Positions 24,350-33,099 are shown, counted from the stretch's first letter. The stretch: DNA of 64,000 bases from Corallococcus silvisoli (GCF_009909145.1 NZ_JAAAPJ010000018.1:170824-234823), one strand, 5' to 3'. The notes: a model not told the origin generated them from the letters alone. Translations and numbers: made by a program.

Positions 24350-25354
24350 ATGAAGCATGTGACCCGCATCCAGGACCTGGGGCCGGAAGGCGTCGAGGCG
24401 GTCCTTTCGCAGGCGGCCGCGTGGAAGCAGAAGGATCCGGGGGCCCTCTTCCCGGGGAAGCTCCTGGGCATGGTGTTCTTCAACCCGTCGCTGCGCACGC
24501 GGACCTCTTTCGAGGCGGTGATGCTGCGCGCGGGTGGGCACGCCATCGTGCTCGACGTGGGCTCCGGCGTGTGGAAGCTGGAGGACCGGCCGGGCGCGGT
24601 GATGAACGCGGACCGCGCGGAGCACATCAAGGAAGCATCCCCGGTGCTGTCGCGTTTCGTGGACATGCTGGGCATCCGCACCTTCTCCCAGGGTGGCGGT
24701 GACGAGGAGGACGAGGCCGACCCCGTCATCAACGCCTTCCGCAAGTGGGCCACCGTGCCGGTGGTGAGCATGGAGTCCGCGCGCGAGCACCCGTGCCAGG
24801 GCCTGGCGGACGCGCTCACCCTGCGCGAGACGTTCGGCACCACGAAGAAGCTGCCGGTGACGCTCACCTGGGCGCCGCACATCAAGCCGCTGCCCAAGGC
24901 CGTGCCCAACTCCTTCCTGCTGTCCGCGGCGGCGGCGGGCTGCGAGGTGCGCGTGGCGCATCCCCCTGGCTTCGACCTGCACCCCGCGGTGCGCGCGGAG
25001 GCGGAGGCGTACGCGAAGGCCACCGGCGGCAGCATCACCTACACCCACGACCAGGACGAGGCGCTGGTGGGCAGCCGCGCCGTGTACGCGAAGTCCTGGG
25101 GCCCCACCGCGCAGACGGCGAACTCGCCCGCGGACGTGGCGGCGCTGCTGGCGTCGTATTCGGGGTGGATGCCCACGCGCCGGCACATGGCGAAGGCCGC
25201 GAAGGACGCGGCGTTCCTGCACTGCCTGCCCGTGCGCCGCAACGTGGAGGTCGCCGACGAGGTGCTGGACCACGCGAGCAGCCGCGTCGTGGACGAGGCG
25301 GGCAACCGCTACCACGTGCAGCGCTCCCTCCTGGCCTGGATGCGCGGCGGCTGA
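24350..25354 (+). CDS. argF': N-acetylornithine (or N-succinylornithine) carbamoyltransferase
   Basis: 334 aa transcarbamylase of the acylornithine branch rather than ordinary OTCase. The carbamoyl-phosphate motif reads FFNPSLRTRTSFE instead of STRTR-type. HPCQGLADAL, LTWAPHIKPLPKAVPNSF, VYAKSWGP and FLHCLPVRRNVEV are diagnostic of AOTCase/SOTCase. The residue after RRNV is Glu, where the Xanthomonas enzyme has a lysine that becomes carboxylated. Pro in IKEASPVL resembles the succinyl-specific Bacteroides enzyme, so the acyl group is uncertain. ATG 24350 follows a GGGGGAG box. First gene of the arg operon; the product would be deacylated by ArgE. Confidence 0.88.
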   Translation: MKHVTRIQDLGPEGVEAVLSQAAAWKQKDPGALFPGKLLGMVFFNPSLRTRTSFEAVMLRAGGHAIVLDVGSGVWKLEDRPGAVMNADRAEHIKEASPVLSRFVDMLGIRTFSQGGGDEEDEADPVINAFRKWATVPVVSMESAREHPCQGLADALTLRETFGTTKKLPVTLTWAPHIKPLPKAVPNSFLLSAAAAGCEVRVAHPPGFDLHPAVRAEAEAYAKATGGSITYTHDQDEALVGSRAVYAKSWGPTAQTANSPADVAALLASYSGWMPTRRHMAKAAKDAAFLHCLPVRRNVEVADEVLDHASSRVVDEAGNRYHVQRSLLAWMRGG

Positions 25355-25412
25355 AGCCCGCGGCCCGCCGCCCCACCCTTCTTCGTTCCTTTTCGCCTTT
25401 CCGAGGTCCACC

Positions 25413-26339
25413 GTGCCCCTGTCTCCCGACCCGTACGCCGCCCTTCGCAACGCCGCGAAGTACGTGAAGCAGTTCCGCAGCAAGACGTTCGTGGTGAAGC
25501 TGGGCGGCGCGGTGCTGACGGACCCGCGCACCCGCAAGACGGCGTGCGAGCAGATCGCCCTCTTGTGGGCCTTCTCCATCCGCCCCGTGGTCGTGCACGG
25601 CGGCGGGCCGGAGCTGGACGCGCTCTGCGACGCGCTGCACCTGCCCATCGAGAAGGTGGCCGGCCGCCGCGTCACCTCCGCGCCCGTGCTGGACGCGGCG
25701 AAGATGGTGCTCGCGGGCAAGCTGCACACGGACCTGCTGGCGGACCTCCAGGCCGCGGGCGTCCCCGCCGTGGGCCTGTCCGGCGTGGACGCGGGCCTCA
25801 TCAAGGCGCGCAAGCGTCCGCCCGTGCTCGTCACGGAGCCCGGTGAGACGCAGGGCCGCATGGTGGACTACGGCCTCGTGGGCGACATCGAGTCGGTGGA
25901 CACGCGCGTGGTGGAGCACCTGCGCAGCGCGGACTTCGTGCCCGTCATCGCCCCGCTGTCCGGCGGCCAGGACGGCGCGGTCTACAACACCAACGCGGAC
26001 ACGGTGGCGGCGGCGCTCGCGGCGGCGCTGCACGCGGAGAAGCTCTTCTTCATGGTGGAGGTGCCGGGGCTCCTCAAGGACGTGTCGGATCCGTCGTCGC
26101 TCATCTCGCTCGCCACGCTGTCGGACCTGGCCTCGCTGGAGGCGGAGGGCCGGCTGACGGGCGGCATGCGCCCCAAGGCGCACGCCATGCGCCACGCGCT
26201 CGTGGGCGGAGTGGGCAGCGTGCACCTGGTGAGCGGCAAGCAGTCCGACGCGCTCCTGGAGGAGGTCTTCACCAACGAGGGCAGCGGCACCATGGTCGTG
26301 CGCGAGCACCCGGTGAAGCACGGCGAGGCCAAGGGTTGA
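25413..26339 (+). CDS. argB: acetylglutamate kinase
   Basis: Second step of arginine synthesis: N-acetylglutamate + ATP to the acyl phosphate. 308 aa, GTG start. Amino-acid kinase fold: FVVKLGGAVLTDP (phosphate loop with Lys and Gly-Gly), VVVHGGGPELDAL, AGLSG-like VGLSGVDAG, FVPVIAPLSGGQDGAVYNTNADTVAA (ATP/metal), and GGMRPKAHAM near the end. About 25 residues precede the core. Its last codons overlap argE (TTGA). Confidence 0.94.
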   Translation: MPLSPDPYAALRNAAKYVKQFRSKTFVVKLGGAVLTDPRTRKTACEQIALLWAFSIRPVVVHGGGPELDALCDALHLPIEKVAGRRVTSAPVLDAAKMVLAGKLHTDLLADLQAAGVPAVGLSGVDAGLIKARKRPPVLVTEPGETQGRMVDYGLVGDIESVDTRVVEHLRSADFVPVIAPLSGGQDGAVYNTNADTVAAALAAALHAEKLFFMVEVPGLLKDVSDPSSLISLATLSDLASLEAEGRLTGGMRPKAHAMRHALVGGVGSVHLVSGKQSDALLEEVFTNEGSGTMVVREHPVKHGEAKG

Positions 26340-27397
26340 ACCCCACCGAGCTGCTCACCGCGCTGGTCGCCACGCCCAGCGTCTCCGGCGACGAGGCCCG
26401 CATCGCGGACCTCGTGGCCAGCCATGCGGAAGGCTGGGGTGCCCGCGTGCACCGCCAGGGCCACAACGTCTGGTTCAGCGTGGGCAGCGGGCCGAAGCGC
26501 CTGCTCGTCAACTCGCACCTGGACACGGTGAAGCCGTGCGCCGGGTGGAACACCGAGCCGCACGAGGCCGTGTGGAAGGACGACACCCTCTACGGCCTGG
26601 GCGCCAACGACGCCAAGGGCTGCGTCACCGCCATGCTCCTCGCCGCGAAGGCGCTCCTGGAGGAAGGCGCGCCCCAGGGTGTGGAGTACGTCTTCGCGCT
26701 CACCGCCGAGGAGGAGACGGGCGGCAAGGGCCTGGGGCCGCTCCTGTCCGAGCTGGGGCCGCTGGACGCCGCCGTCGTGGGCGAGCCCACGTCGCTCAAG
26801 CCCTGCACGGCGCAGCGGGGCATGCTGCTGCTGCGCTGCGTGGCGCACGGCAAGAGCGGCCACGTCGCGCACGCGCACACGGGCGGGCTGGACAACGCCA
26901 TCCTCAAGGCGGCCCGGGACATCCAGGCCGTGTCCGCCCTGCGCTTCCCCGCGCACCCGCTGCTGGGTGAGGCGCGGGCGCAGGTGACGCAGGTGTCCGG
27001 GGGCCTGGCGCGCAACCAGGTGCCGGACCGGTGCGAGTTCTTCGTCGACCTGCGCACCACGCCGGGCATGGACCACGCGACGGTGGCGCGGGACGTGGGC
27101 GCGGCGCTGGAGAGCGAGGTGGTGGTGCACTCCGCGCGCTACCTGCCCAAGGGCACGGACGCGGCGCACCCGCTGGTGCGCGCGGCGGTGGCGGCGTCCG
27201 GACAGGCGACGGTGGGCTCCAGCACCACGTCCGACTGGGCCTTCCTGGGCGACGTGCCGGCGGTCAAGGTGGGGCCGGGGGACACGCTGCGCAGCCACCA
27301 GGCGAACGAGTACCTCACGCGCGCGGAGCTGGAGGCGGGGCTCGCGTTCTATCGACGATTGCTGCACGGCTATGCCGGGGAGGTGGCGCGTGGCTGA
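26336..27397 (+). CDS. argE: M20-family deacetylase (acetylcitrulline/acetylornithine deacetylase)
   Basis: 353 aa di-zinc peptidase-M20 hydrolase. Zn ligands and catalytic residues: LLVNSHLDTVKP (His and Asp), GLGANDAKG (bridging Asp), ALTAEEETGG (general-base Glu and Zn Glu), VGEPTS, and SHQANEYL (C-terminal His). The dimerisation lid carries GKSGHVAHAHTGG. TTG start overlapping the argB stop suggests translational coupling. With argF' in the same operon, the physiological substrate is probably N-acetylcitrulline rather than N-acetylornithine (inference). Confidence 0.92.
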   Translation: MNPTELLTALVATPSVSGDEARIADLVASHAEGWGARVHRQGHNVWFSVGSGPKRLLVNSHLDTVKPCAGWNTEPHEAVWKDDTLYGLGANDAKGCVTAMLLAAKALLEEGAPQGVEYVFALTAEEETGGKGLGPLLSELGPLDAAVVGEPTSLKPCTAQRGMLLLRCVAHGKSGHVAHAHTGGLDNAILKAARDIQAVSALRFPAHPLLGEARAQVTQVSGGLARNQVPDRCEFFVDLRTTPGMDHATVARDVGAALESEVVVHSARYLPKGTDAAHPLVRAAVAASGQATVGSSTTSDWAFLGDVPAVKVGPGDTLRSHQANEYLTRAELEAGLAFYRRLLHGYAGEVARG

Positions 27398-28739
27398 GAC
27401 TTTGTGGGGCAAGGGCCAGCCGCTGGACGCGGCCATCCACGCCTTCACCGTGGGCGACGACCCGGTGGTGGACCTGTCGCTCGTGCCGCACGACGCGCTG
27501 GGCAGCGCCGCGCACGCGCGCATGCTCGCGCACGTGGGGCTGCTCACGCCGGAGGCCGCCACGTCGCTGGTGGCCGCGCTGCACGCGCTGCACGACGAGG
27601 CCCGCCAGGGCCGCTTCACCATCCGCCCGGAGCAGGAGGACGGACACACCGCGCTGGAGGCGGCGCTCGTGGAGCGCACGGGCGAGGCGGGCAAGCGCAT
27701 CCACCTGGCGCGCTCGCGGAATGACCAGGTCCTGCTGGCCCTGCGCCTGTACCTGCGCGAGGAGCTGCTGGCGCTGGGGGCGCGCACGGCGGAGCTGGCC
27801 GGGACGTTCCTCGACTTCGCGCAAGCGCACGCGGACCTGCCCCTGCCCGGCTACACGCACCTGCGCCGCGCGATGCCGTCCACCTTCGGCCTGTGGGGCA
27901 TGGCGTTCGCGGAGGGGCTGCTGGAGGAGCTGGAGGCGCTGAAGGGCGTGTGGGGCCGGCTGGACCGGTGCCCGCTGGGCGCCGCGGCGGGCTTCGGCGT
28001 GCCGCTGCCCATCGACCGTGAATATGTCGCGCGGTTGCTCGGTTTCAGTCGGGTTCAACGCAGCCCCATCGACGCGCAGGACAGCCGGGGGCGGCATGAG
28101 GCGGCGCTGCTCACCTGGGCGTGCTCGGTGGCGGGCACCCTGGAGAAGTGGCTGTGGGACGTGCAGCTCTACAGCATGGACGAGTTCGGCTTCCTGGCCC
28201 TGCCGGACGCCTTCACCACGGGCTCGTCCATCATGCCGCAGAAGAAGAACCCGGACGTGGTGGAGCTGGCCCGGGGCCGCTGCCGCGAGCTGCGCGGACT
28301 CGCGCACCAGGTGGAGGCGGTCGCGGGCGGCCTGCCGTCCAGCTACCACCGTGACTTCCAGTTGCTGAAGCGCCCCACGTTCCAGGCGCTCGCCAGCACG
28401 AAGGCGCTGCTGGAGGTGCTGTCGCGGCTGGTGCCCGCGCTGAAGGTGAACGCGGACAAGGCTCGCGCGGCGTGCGACGACACGCTCTACGCCGCGCACC
28501 ACGCCTACGCGCTCGTGGCCCAGGGCCAGCCCTTCCGCGACGCGTACCGGGAGGTGGGCCGCCAGCTCAACGAAGGCACCTTCCAGCCGGACCGCGGCGC
28601 GCTGACGGCCACCCACCTGGGGGGCGCCGGCAACCTGGGCCTCGCCACCGCGCGCGAGGAGCTGGCGCAAGCGCGCGACTGGCTCACGCGCACCCACGCC
28701 CAGCAGTCCCAGGCCGCGGGCCGCGTCTGGGCCCCCTGA
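27390..28739 (+). CDS. argH: argininosuccinate lyase
   Basis: Last step: argininosuccinate to arginine and fumarate. 449 aa. Fumarase/aspartase superfamily blocks: EDGHTALEAALVERTGEAGKR, HLARSRNDQVLLALRLYLRE, LPGYTHLRRAMPS and the signature GSSIMPQKKNPD. Start taken as GTG 27390 because GGGGAGG lies about 7 nt upstream and it overlaps the argE stop by 8 bp; ATG 27372 would extend it by six residues. Confidence 0.95.
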   Translation: MAETLWGKGQPLDAAIHAFTVGDDPVVDLSLVPHDALGSAAHARMLAHVGLLTPEAATSLVAALHALHDEARQGRFTIRPEQEDGHTALEAALVERTGEAGKRIHLARSRNDQVLLALRLYLREELLALGARTAELAGTFLDFAQAHADLPLPGYTHLRRAMPSTFGLWGMAFAEGLLEELEALKGVWGRLDRCPLGAAAGFGVPLPIDREYVARLLGFSRVQRSPIDAQDSRGRHEAALLTWACSVAGTLEKWLWDVQLYSMDEFGFLALPDAFTTGSSIMPQKKNPDVVELARGRCRELRGLAHQVEAVAGGLPSSYHRDFQLLKRPTFQALASTKALLEVLSRLVPALKVNADKARAACDDTLYAAHHAYALVAQGQPFRDAYREVGRQLNEGTFQPDRGALTATHLGGAGNLGLATAREELAQARDWLTRTHAQQSQAAGRVWAP

Positions 28740-28778
28740 AGCATCCCCACCCTTTTCGCAGCAACAGGAGTCCTGAAG

Positions 28779-29966
28779 ATGAGCAAGAAGTCCGTGGTGC
28801 TGGCGTTCTCCGGTGGCCTCGATACCGCCTTCTGCACGGTGTACCTGCGCGAGCAGGGCTGGGACGTCATCACCGTCACCGTGGACACGGGCGGCTTCCC
28901 GCCCGAGCAGCTGGAGCGCATCCAGGCCCTGTCCCAGAAGCTGGGCGCGGTGGCGCACCACACGGTGGACGCGCGCGACACCCTCTTCCAGGGCTACCTG
29001 CGCTTCCTCGTCGCGGGCAACGTGCTGCGCGGCCAGCTCTACCCCCTGAGCGTCTCCGCCGAGCGCGCCTGCCAGGCCGTGGAGGCGGTGCGCATGGCGG
29101 AGAAGCTGGGCGTGCAGGCCGTGGCCCACGGCAGCACCGGCGCGGGGAATGATCAGGTCCGCTTCGACGTGGCCTTCCGCACGCTCGCGCCCCAGCTGCA
29201 GCTCATCACGCCCATCCGCGACCTGGCGCTCTCGCGTCAGCAGGAGCTGACCTTCCTCGCGGAGCGCGGCTTCCACCTGCCGGCGAAGACGGGCGCGTAC
29301 TCCGTCAACGAGGGCATGTGGGGCACGTCCGTGGGCGGCCGCGAGACGCTGGACTCGTGGAGCACCCTGCCCGAGGCGGCCTTCCCCGGCGGGGAGATCC
29401 CCGCCGACCTGAAGCCCCTGCCGCTGGTCATCTCCTACGACAAGGGCGTGCCGGTGGCGCTGGACGGCCACGCGCTGTCGGCGGTGGCGGTGGTGGAGAA
29501 GCTCAACGCCCTGGGGCGGCCGTACGGCATTGGCCGGGGCGTGCACCTGGGCGACACCATCCTGGGCATCAAGGGCCGGGTGGGCTTCGAGGCGCCCGCG
29601 GCGCACCTGCTCATCGCGTCGCACCGCGAGCTGGAGAAGCTGGTGCTGTCGGGCAAGCAGCTCTTCTGGAAGGAGACGGTGGGCAACCTGTACGGGTCGC
29701 TGCTCCACGAGGGGCACTTCTTCGACCCGCTGGTGAAGGACCTGGAGGCGTTCCTGGCCTCCTCGCAGGACCGCGTGACGGGCGAGGTGAAGCTGGTGCT
29801 CACCCCGCGCGCCCACGTCGTGGAAGGCGTGCGTTCGCCGCACTCGCTGATGGACGCGAAGGTGGCCACGTACGGAGAGGCCAACGTGTTGTGGACGGGG
29901 ACGGAAGCGGCGGGGTTCGCCAAGCTCTACGGCGTCGCGCAGATGCTCTCGCAGAAAGCGAAGTGA
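28779..29966 (+). CDS. argG: argininosuccinate synthase
   Basis: Joins citrulline and aspartate using ATP. 395 aa. The PP-loop is VVLAFSGGLDTAFC (residues 6-19). Further blocks: AVAHGSTGAGNDQVRFDVAF, ITPIRDLALSRQQE and GAYSVNEGMWGTSVGGRETLD, the latter resembling the shorter-branched argG type found with acetylcitrulline pathways. CAGGAG lies 8 nt upstream of the ATG. 39 bp after argH, 4 bp before the unknown P-loop gene. Confidence 0.95.
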   Translation: MSKKSVVLAFSGGLDTAFCTVYLREQGWDVITVTVDTGGFPPEQLERIQALSQKLGAVAHHTVDARDTLFQGYLRFLVAGNVLRGQLYPLSVSAERACQAVEAVRMAEKLGVQAVAHGSTGAGNDQVRFDVAFRTLAPQLQLITPIRDLALSRQQELTFLAERGFHLPAKTGAYSVNEGMWGTSVGGRETLDSWSTLPEAAFPGGEIPADLKPLPLVISYDKGVPVALDGHALSAVAVVEKLNALGRPYGIGRGVHLGDTILGIKGRVGFEAPAAHLLIASHRELEKLVLSGKQLFWKETVGNLYGSLLHEGHFFDPLVKDLEAFLASSQDRVTGEVKLVLTPRAHVVEGVRSPHSLMDAKVATYGEANVLWTGTEAAGFAKLYGVAQMLSQKAK

Positions 29967-29970
29967 CGAC

Positions 29971-31032
29971 ATGAAGATCCACGTCGACAAGGTGGGCAGT
30001 GTCACGCGCAACCTCCAGGTGGGCCGCACGGTCCACCTCACGGACGAGGTGAAGTGCGAGGAGGGCGCCGTCATCGCGGTGCGCATCCACGGAGAGAAGA
30101 GCGTCTACAACCAGTTGGAGGACGTGAACGGCCGGCTCGTCACGCTCCACGCGGGCGACATCGTCGTGGGCGCGCTGGGCCACCGCAACGCCCTGCACGG
30201 CTACGAGGGCGTGGTGCCCGCGTCCGTCGCGGTGGGCGACCGGCTGAACATCCTCAACATGGGCGGCGTCATCGGGAAGTGCACGTCGCACAACCCGGGC
30301 GTGGGCGCGCCGTTCGAGGCGGAGGTGCTGGGCCAGGTCCTCACCTTCCCGGAGTTCCAGTCGCGCGCGGGCCAGCACGCGCACATCTCCACCGGCGCGC
30401 TCAAGGGCACGGCGAAGGCGGTGACGTGCCCGGTGGTGTACGTGGTGGGCACGTGCATGAACGCGGGCAAGACGTACGCGGCCAGCGTCGTGGTGCGCAA
30501 GCTGACCCAGGCGGGCTACCGCGTGGGCGGCGCGAAGCTCACGGGCGTGTCGCTGATGCGCGACACGCTGTCCATGCAGGACAGCGGCGCGGACGTGGTG
30601 ATGGACTTCACCGACGCGGGCGTCGTGTGCACCGGGGCGCGCACGGCGTCCAAGGTGGCGCGCATCGTCTTCTCGGAGATGGCGGCCCAGGACGTGGATG
30701 TCATCGTCGCGGAGACGGGCGACGGCATCATGGGCGAGTACGGCGTGCAGGCCATCCTGGCAGACCCGGAGCTCAAGGCGCTGGGCGGCGCGTTCATCCT
30801 CTGCGCGAACGACCCCGTGGGGGCGGCCGGCGGCGTGCGGCACCTGCGCGAGGTGTACGGCATCGAGATGGACATGGTTGCGGGGCCCGCCACGGACAAC
30901 GCGGTGGGCGTGCGCTTCGTGGAGCAGGTGGTGGGGCTGCCCGCCCGCAACGCGCGCGCGGATCCGAACGCGCTGGGAAATCTCATCGTGGACAAGCTCG
31001 CGCCGAAGCTGGGCGCGGGGAGGAAGTCATGA
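29971..31032 (+). CDS. P-loop protein of unknown function embedded in the arginine operon
   Basis: 353 aa, between argG (4 bp) and argC (ATGA overlap), so clearly part of the pathway operon. Residues 1-150 are a beta-rich domain (GDIVVGALGHRNALHGYEG, VAVGDRLNILNMGGVIGKC). From about 155 comes a nucleotide-binding fold with Walker A VVGTCMNAGKTYAAS, then GGAKLTGVSLMRD, VVMDFTDAGVV and VIVAETGDGIMGEYG (Walker-B-like acidic turn). It recalls the SIMIBI P-loop class and the DUF1611/DgcN family, whose DgcN member I remember as a D-glutamate N-acetyltransferase; that resemblance is weak. No standard arginine enzyme matches it. No N-acetylglutamate synthase is encoded here, a gap it might fill. Confidence 0.8.
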   Translation: MKIHVDKVGSVTRNLQVGRTVHLTDEVKCEEGAVIAVRIHGEKSVYNQLEDVNGRLVTLHAGDIVVGALGHRNALHGYEGVVPASVAVGDRLNILNMGGVIGKCTSHNPGVGAPFEAEVLGQVLTFPEFQSRAGQHAHISTGALKGTAKAVTCPVVYVVGTCMNAGKTYAASVVVRKLTQAGYRVGGAKLTGVSLMRDTLSMQDSGADVVMDFTDAGVVCTGARTASKVARIVFSEMAAQDVDVIVAETGDGIMGEYGVQAILADPELKALGGAFILCANDPVGAAGGVRHLREVYGIEMDMVAGPATDNAVGVRFVEQVVGLPARNARADPNALGNLIVDKLAPKLGAGRKS

Positions 31033-32099
31033 CGTCACCGGCGCACATCTACATCCTGGGGGCCTCCGGTTTTGGTGGAGGCGAGCTGTTGCGGCTGCTC
31101 GCGGGGCATCCCGGCGTGGCCGGCGTCCGCGCGGTGTCGCGGCACCACGCGGGTTCCCCCATCCACAAGGTGCACCCGCACCTGCGCGGGCTGGTGGACG
31201 CGCGCTTCGAGGCGGAGCCGGACTGGCGCTGGCTGGCGGACTCGCCCCGGCCGGTGGTGTTCAGCGCGCTGGGGCACGGCGAGCTGGCGTCGCAGTTCGC
31301 GGGCATGGAGAAGCAGTGGGCGGACGTGGGGCTCACGGAGCGGATGCTGCTCGTGGACCTGTCGTCGGACTTCCGGCTGGACCACCCGGGGCGCTACGCG
31401 GGCGCGTATGGCCGTCCGCACCCGGCGCCGGAGCTGCTGGGCACGTTCACCTACGGCCTCACCGAGTGGAAGCGCGAGCAGGTGAAGACGGCGAAGCGCA
31501 TCGCCAACCCGGGCTGCTTCGCGACGGCGGTGCAGCTGGCGCTGTTGCCCATCGCGGCCACGCCGGGGCTGGGGCTGCTGGCCGTGTCGGGCGTGACGGG
31601 CTCGTCCGGCTCCGGTTCGCTGCCGGGCGAGGGCACGCACCACCCGACGCGCGCGCATGACTTCCGCGCGTACAAGCCGCTGGAGCACCAGCACGAAGCG
31701 GAGGTGGAGGTGATGCTGGTGGCGCACGGCGCGCAGCGGCACCGACTGGCCTTCGTGCCGCACTCGGCGCCCATGGTGCGCGGCATCTTCGCCACGGTGC
31801 AGTTCGAGTGGCCGGAGCACGGCGGCGCGGTGGTGACGCAGTCGCTGACGGAGAAGTACCGCCGCTACTACGAGGGCTCGAAGTTCGTGCGCATCGTGGA
31901 GGGCACGCCGCGCGTGGCGGCCGTCACGGGCAGCAACTTCTGCGACATCTCCGTGGCGACGAAGGGCCGCTCGGTGGCGGTGATGGCCGCGCTGGACAAC
32001 CTGGTGAAGGGCATGGCCGGGCAGGCGATCCAGAACTTCAACGTCGCGCTCGGCTTCCCCGAGGACACCGGCCTGCGTCAGGCGGCCTGCTACCCGTAG
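31029..32099 (+). CDS. argC: N-acetyl-gamma-glutamyl-phosphate reductase
   Basis: NADPH-dependent third step of the pathway. 356 aa. Rossmann start IYILGASGFGGGELLRLLAGHP; catalytic Cys in RIANPGCFATAVQLAL; THHPTRAHDFRAYKPLEHQHEAEVE and FVPHSAPMVRGIFATV are family blocks. ATG 31029 overlaps the stop of the P-loop gene, ruling out the longer upstream reading. Last gene of the operon; a perfect 10-bp GC hairpin follows. Confidence 0.95.
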   Translation: MTSPAHIYILGASGFGGGELLRLLAGHPGVAGVRAVSRHHAGSPIHKVHPHLRGLVDARFEAEPDWRWLADSPRPVVFSALGHGELASQFAGMEKQWADVGLTERMLLVDLSSDFRLDHPGRYAGAYGRPHPAPELLGTFTYGLTEWKREQVKTAKRIANPGCFATAVQLALLPIAATPGLGLLAVSGVTGSSGSGSLPGEGTHHPTRAHDFRAYKPLEHQHEAEVEVMLVAHGAQRHRLAFVPHSAPMVRGIFATVQFEWPEHGGAVVTQSLTEKYRRYYEGSKFVRIVEGTPRVAAVTGSNFCDISVATKGRSVAVMAALDNLVKGMAGQAIQNFNVALGFPEDTGLRQAACYP

Positions 32100-32107
32100 G
32101 ACCTCGC

Positions 32108-32139
32108 GCCCCGGGCGTCCGCCGCATCTCGCCCGGGGC
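32108..32139 (+). terminator. GC-rich hairpin ending the arg operon
   Basis: GCCCCGGGCG (32108-32117) and CGCCCGGGGC (32130-32139) are perfectly complementary with a 12-nt loop, 9 bp after argC. No U-tract; rho-independent action uncertain. Confidence 0.5.
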
Positions 32140-32173
32140 CAGCATCGCGTCACGCCTGGATCGAGCGGACGGC

Positions 32174-32400
32174 CCCGGCCCCACTCGAGGCACTGGCGTC
32201 TTTGTTCCGTGCCACGCTCGGGGCCAACGGACGCTCCCGCTCAAGTCACGGGCGTCTTCGCTCCGCTTCACGCTCGCGGCCAGCAAACGGATCAGGCTCC
32301 ACGCAGGCCGTGGGCGCCTTCGTTCACGTCACGTCCGGGCCAGCGGATGCCCCATGCCCCCACTCAGGCCGCGGGCGTCTTCGGCACGTCATCCGAGGGA
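32174..32400. repeat. degenerate ~60-bp tandem repeat
   Basis: The core GGCGTCTT(T/C)G recurs at 32195, 32251, 32313 (GGCGCCTT) and 32374, spaced 56, 62 and 61 bp. Each unit also contains a C(A)CTCAGGCC-like block before the core and a GGCCAGC(G)GA-like block after it. The last unit coincides with the stop end of the minus-strand membrane gene (its final codons DDVPKTPAA), suggesting that 3'-end sequence was tandemly duplicated and then decayed. Confidence 0.6.
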
Positions 32401-33077
32401 GAAGCACTCGCCTCGGACGAGGCGGGGGACTCAGCGGCGGCGGCAGGCGCCCCCTCGGAAGCAGCCGTCTCGGCGGCAGGCCTCGCCTCGGGAGTCACCG
32501 GCGCCTCGGCACCAGCGGACGCGCCTTCGCGCTGCTCCAGGCGCACGCCGCCCGCCTCGGCGGCCTTGAGGAACTCGTCGTACTCCGACTTGCGCGCCGC
32601 GGCCTTCTCCTGAGCGGCGGAGGAGCCGCGCTCGGCGGCGGCGCGGCCCGCGCGGATGGCCCGGGCGCTCAGCAACGTGCCTCCGATGAAGGCCACGATG
32701 CGCAGCACCGACGCGAGCCCCCACCCTTGCGTCATCCCCTCCGCGCCGCCGCGCACGAAGTTGAGCGCGAGCACGAACACGCCCCCCGACGCCGCGGCCC
32801 CCACCGCCGTGCTCCAGGGGCGGAGGGCGACGATGCGAGCGCCGCCGTAGCAGAGCACCGGCAGCACCGCGAGCACCCACAGGTCCTCCAGCACCACCGC
32901 CACGACGATGCGCACGAGGTCGAAGGGGATTGCGCTCACCCGCTCGTGCAGGCGCAGCACCAGCGACACGCTGAGCATGGCCCCCAGCACCAACGACAGG
33001 AAGCCCAGCCCGACGATGAACTGGAAGCGGCGGATGCGGACGCGCAGGGGCTCGAGGACACCGGGTTTGGGACTCAC
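32364..33077 (-). CDS. hypothetical membrane protein with Ala/Ser/Pro-rich tail
   Basis: 237 aa. Hydrophobic segments at about 17-40, 56-75, 88-108 and 120-138, followed by a charged helix (ARKSEYDEFLKAAEAGG) and a disordered Ala/Glu/Pro/Ser tail of about 60 residues. The GTG at 33077, 23 bp after truA, is taken as start; a longer reading would overlap truA. No recognised family. Probably cotranscribed with truA. Confidence 0.7.
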   Translation of the reverse strand: MSPKPGVLEPLRVRIRRFQFIVGLGFLSLVLGAMLSVSLVLRLHERVSAIPFDLVRIVVAVVLEDLWVLAVLPVLCYGGARIVALRPWSTAVGAAASGGVFVLALNFVRGGAEGMTQGWGLASVLRIVAFIGGTLLSARAIRAGRAAAERGSSAAQEKAAARKSEYDEFLKAAEAGGVRLEQREGASAGAEAPVTPEARPAAETAASEGAPAAAAESPASSEASASPSDDVPKTPAA

Positions 33078-33099
33078 GGTCCGAAAGCCTAGCGCACTC

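Noticed and set aside
27315..30086. 923-codon minus-strand frame across argH-argG
   Set aside because: Shadow of two unmistakable arginine genes; low-complexity His/Arg/Leu composition.
30054..31028. Long upstream extension of argC (681-aa reading)
   Set aside because: It lies fully inside the P-loop gene in another frame, is Gly/Arg/His-rich shadow sequence, and argC has a proper ATG overlapping the upstream stop.
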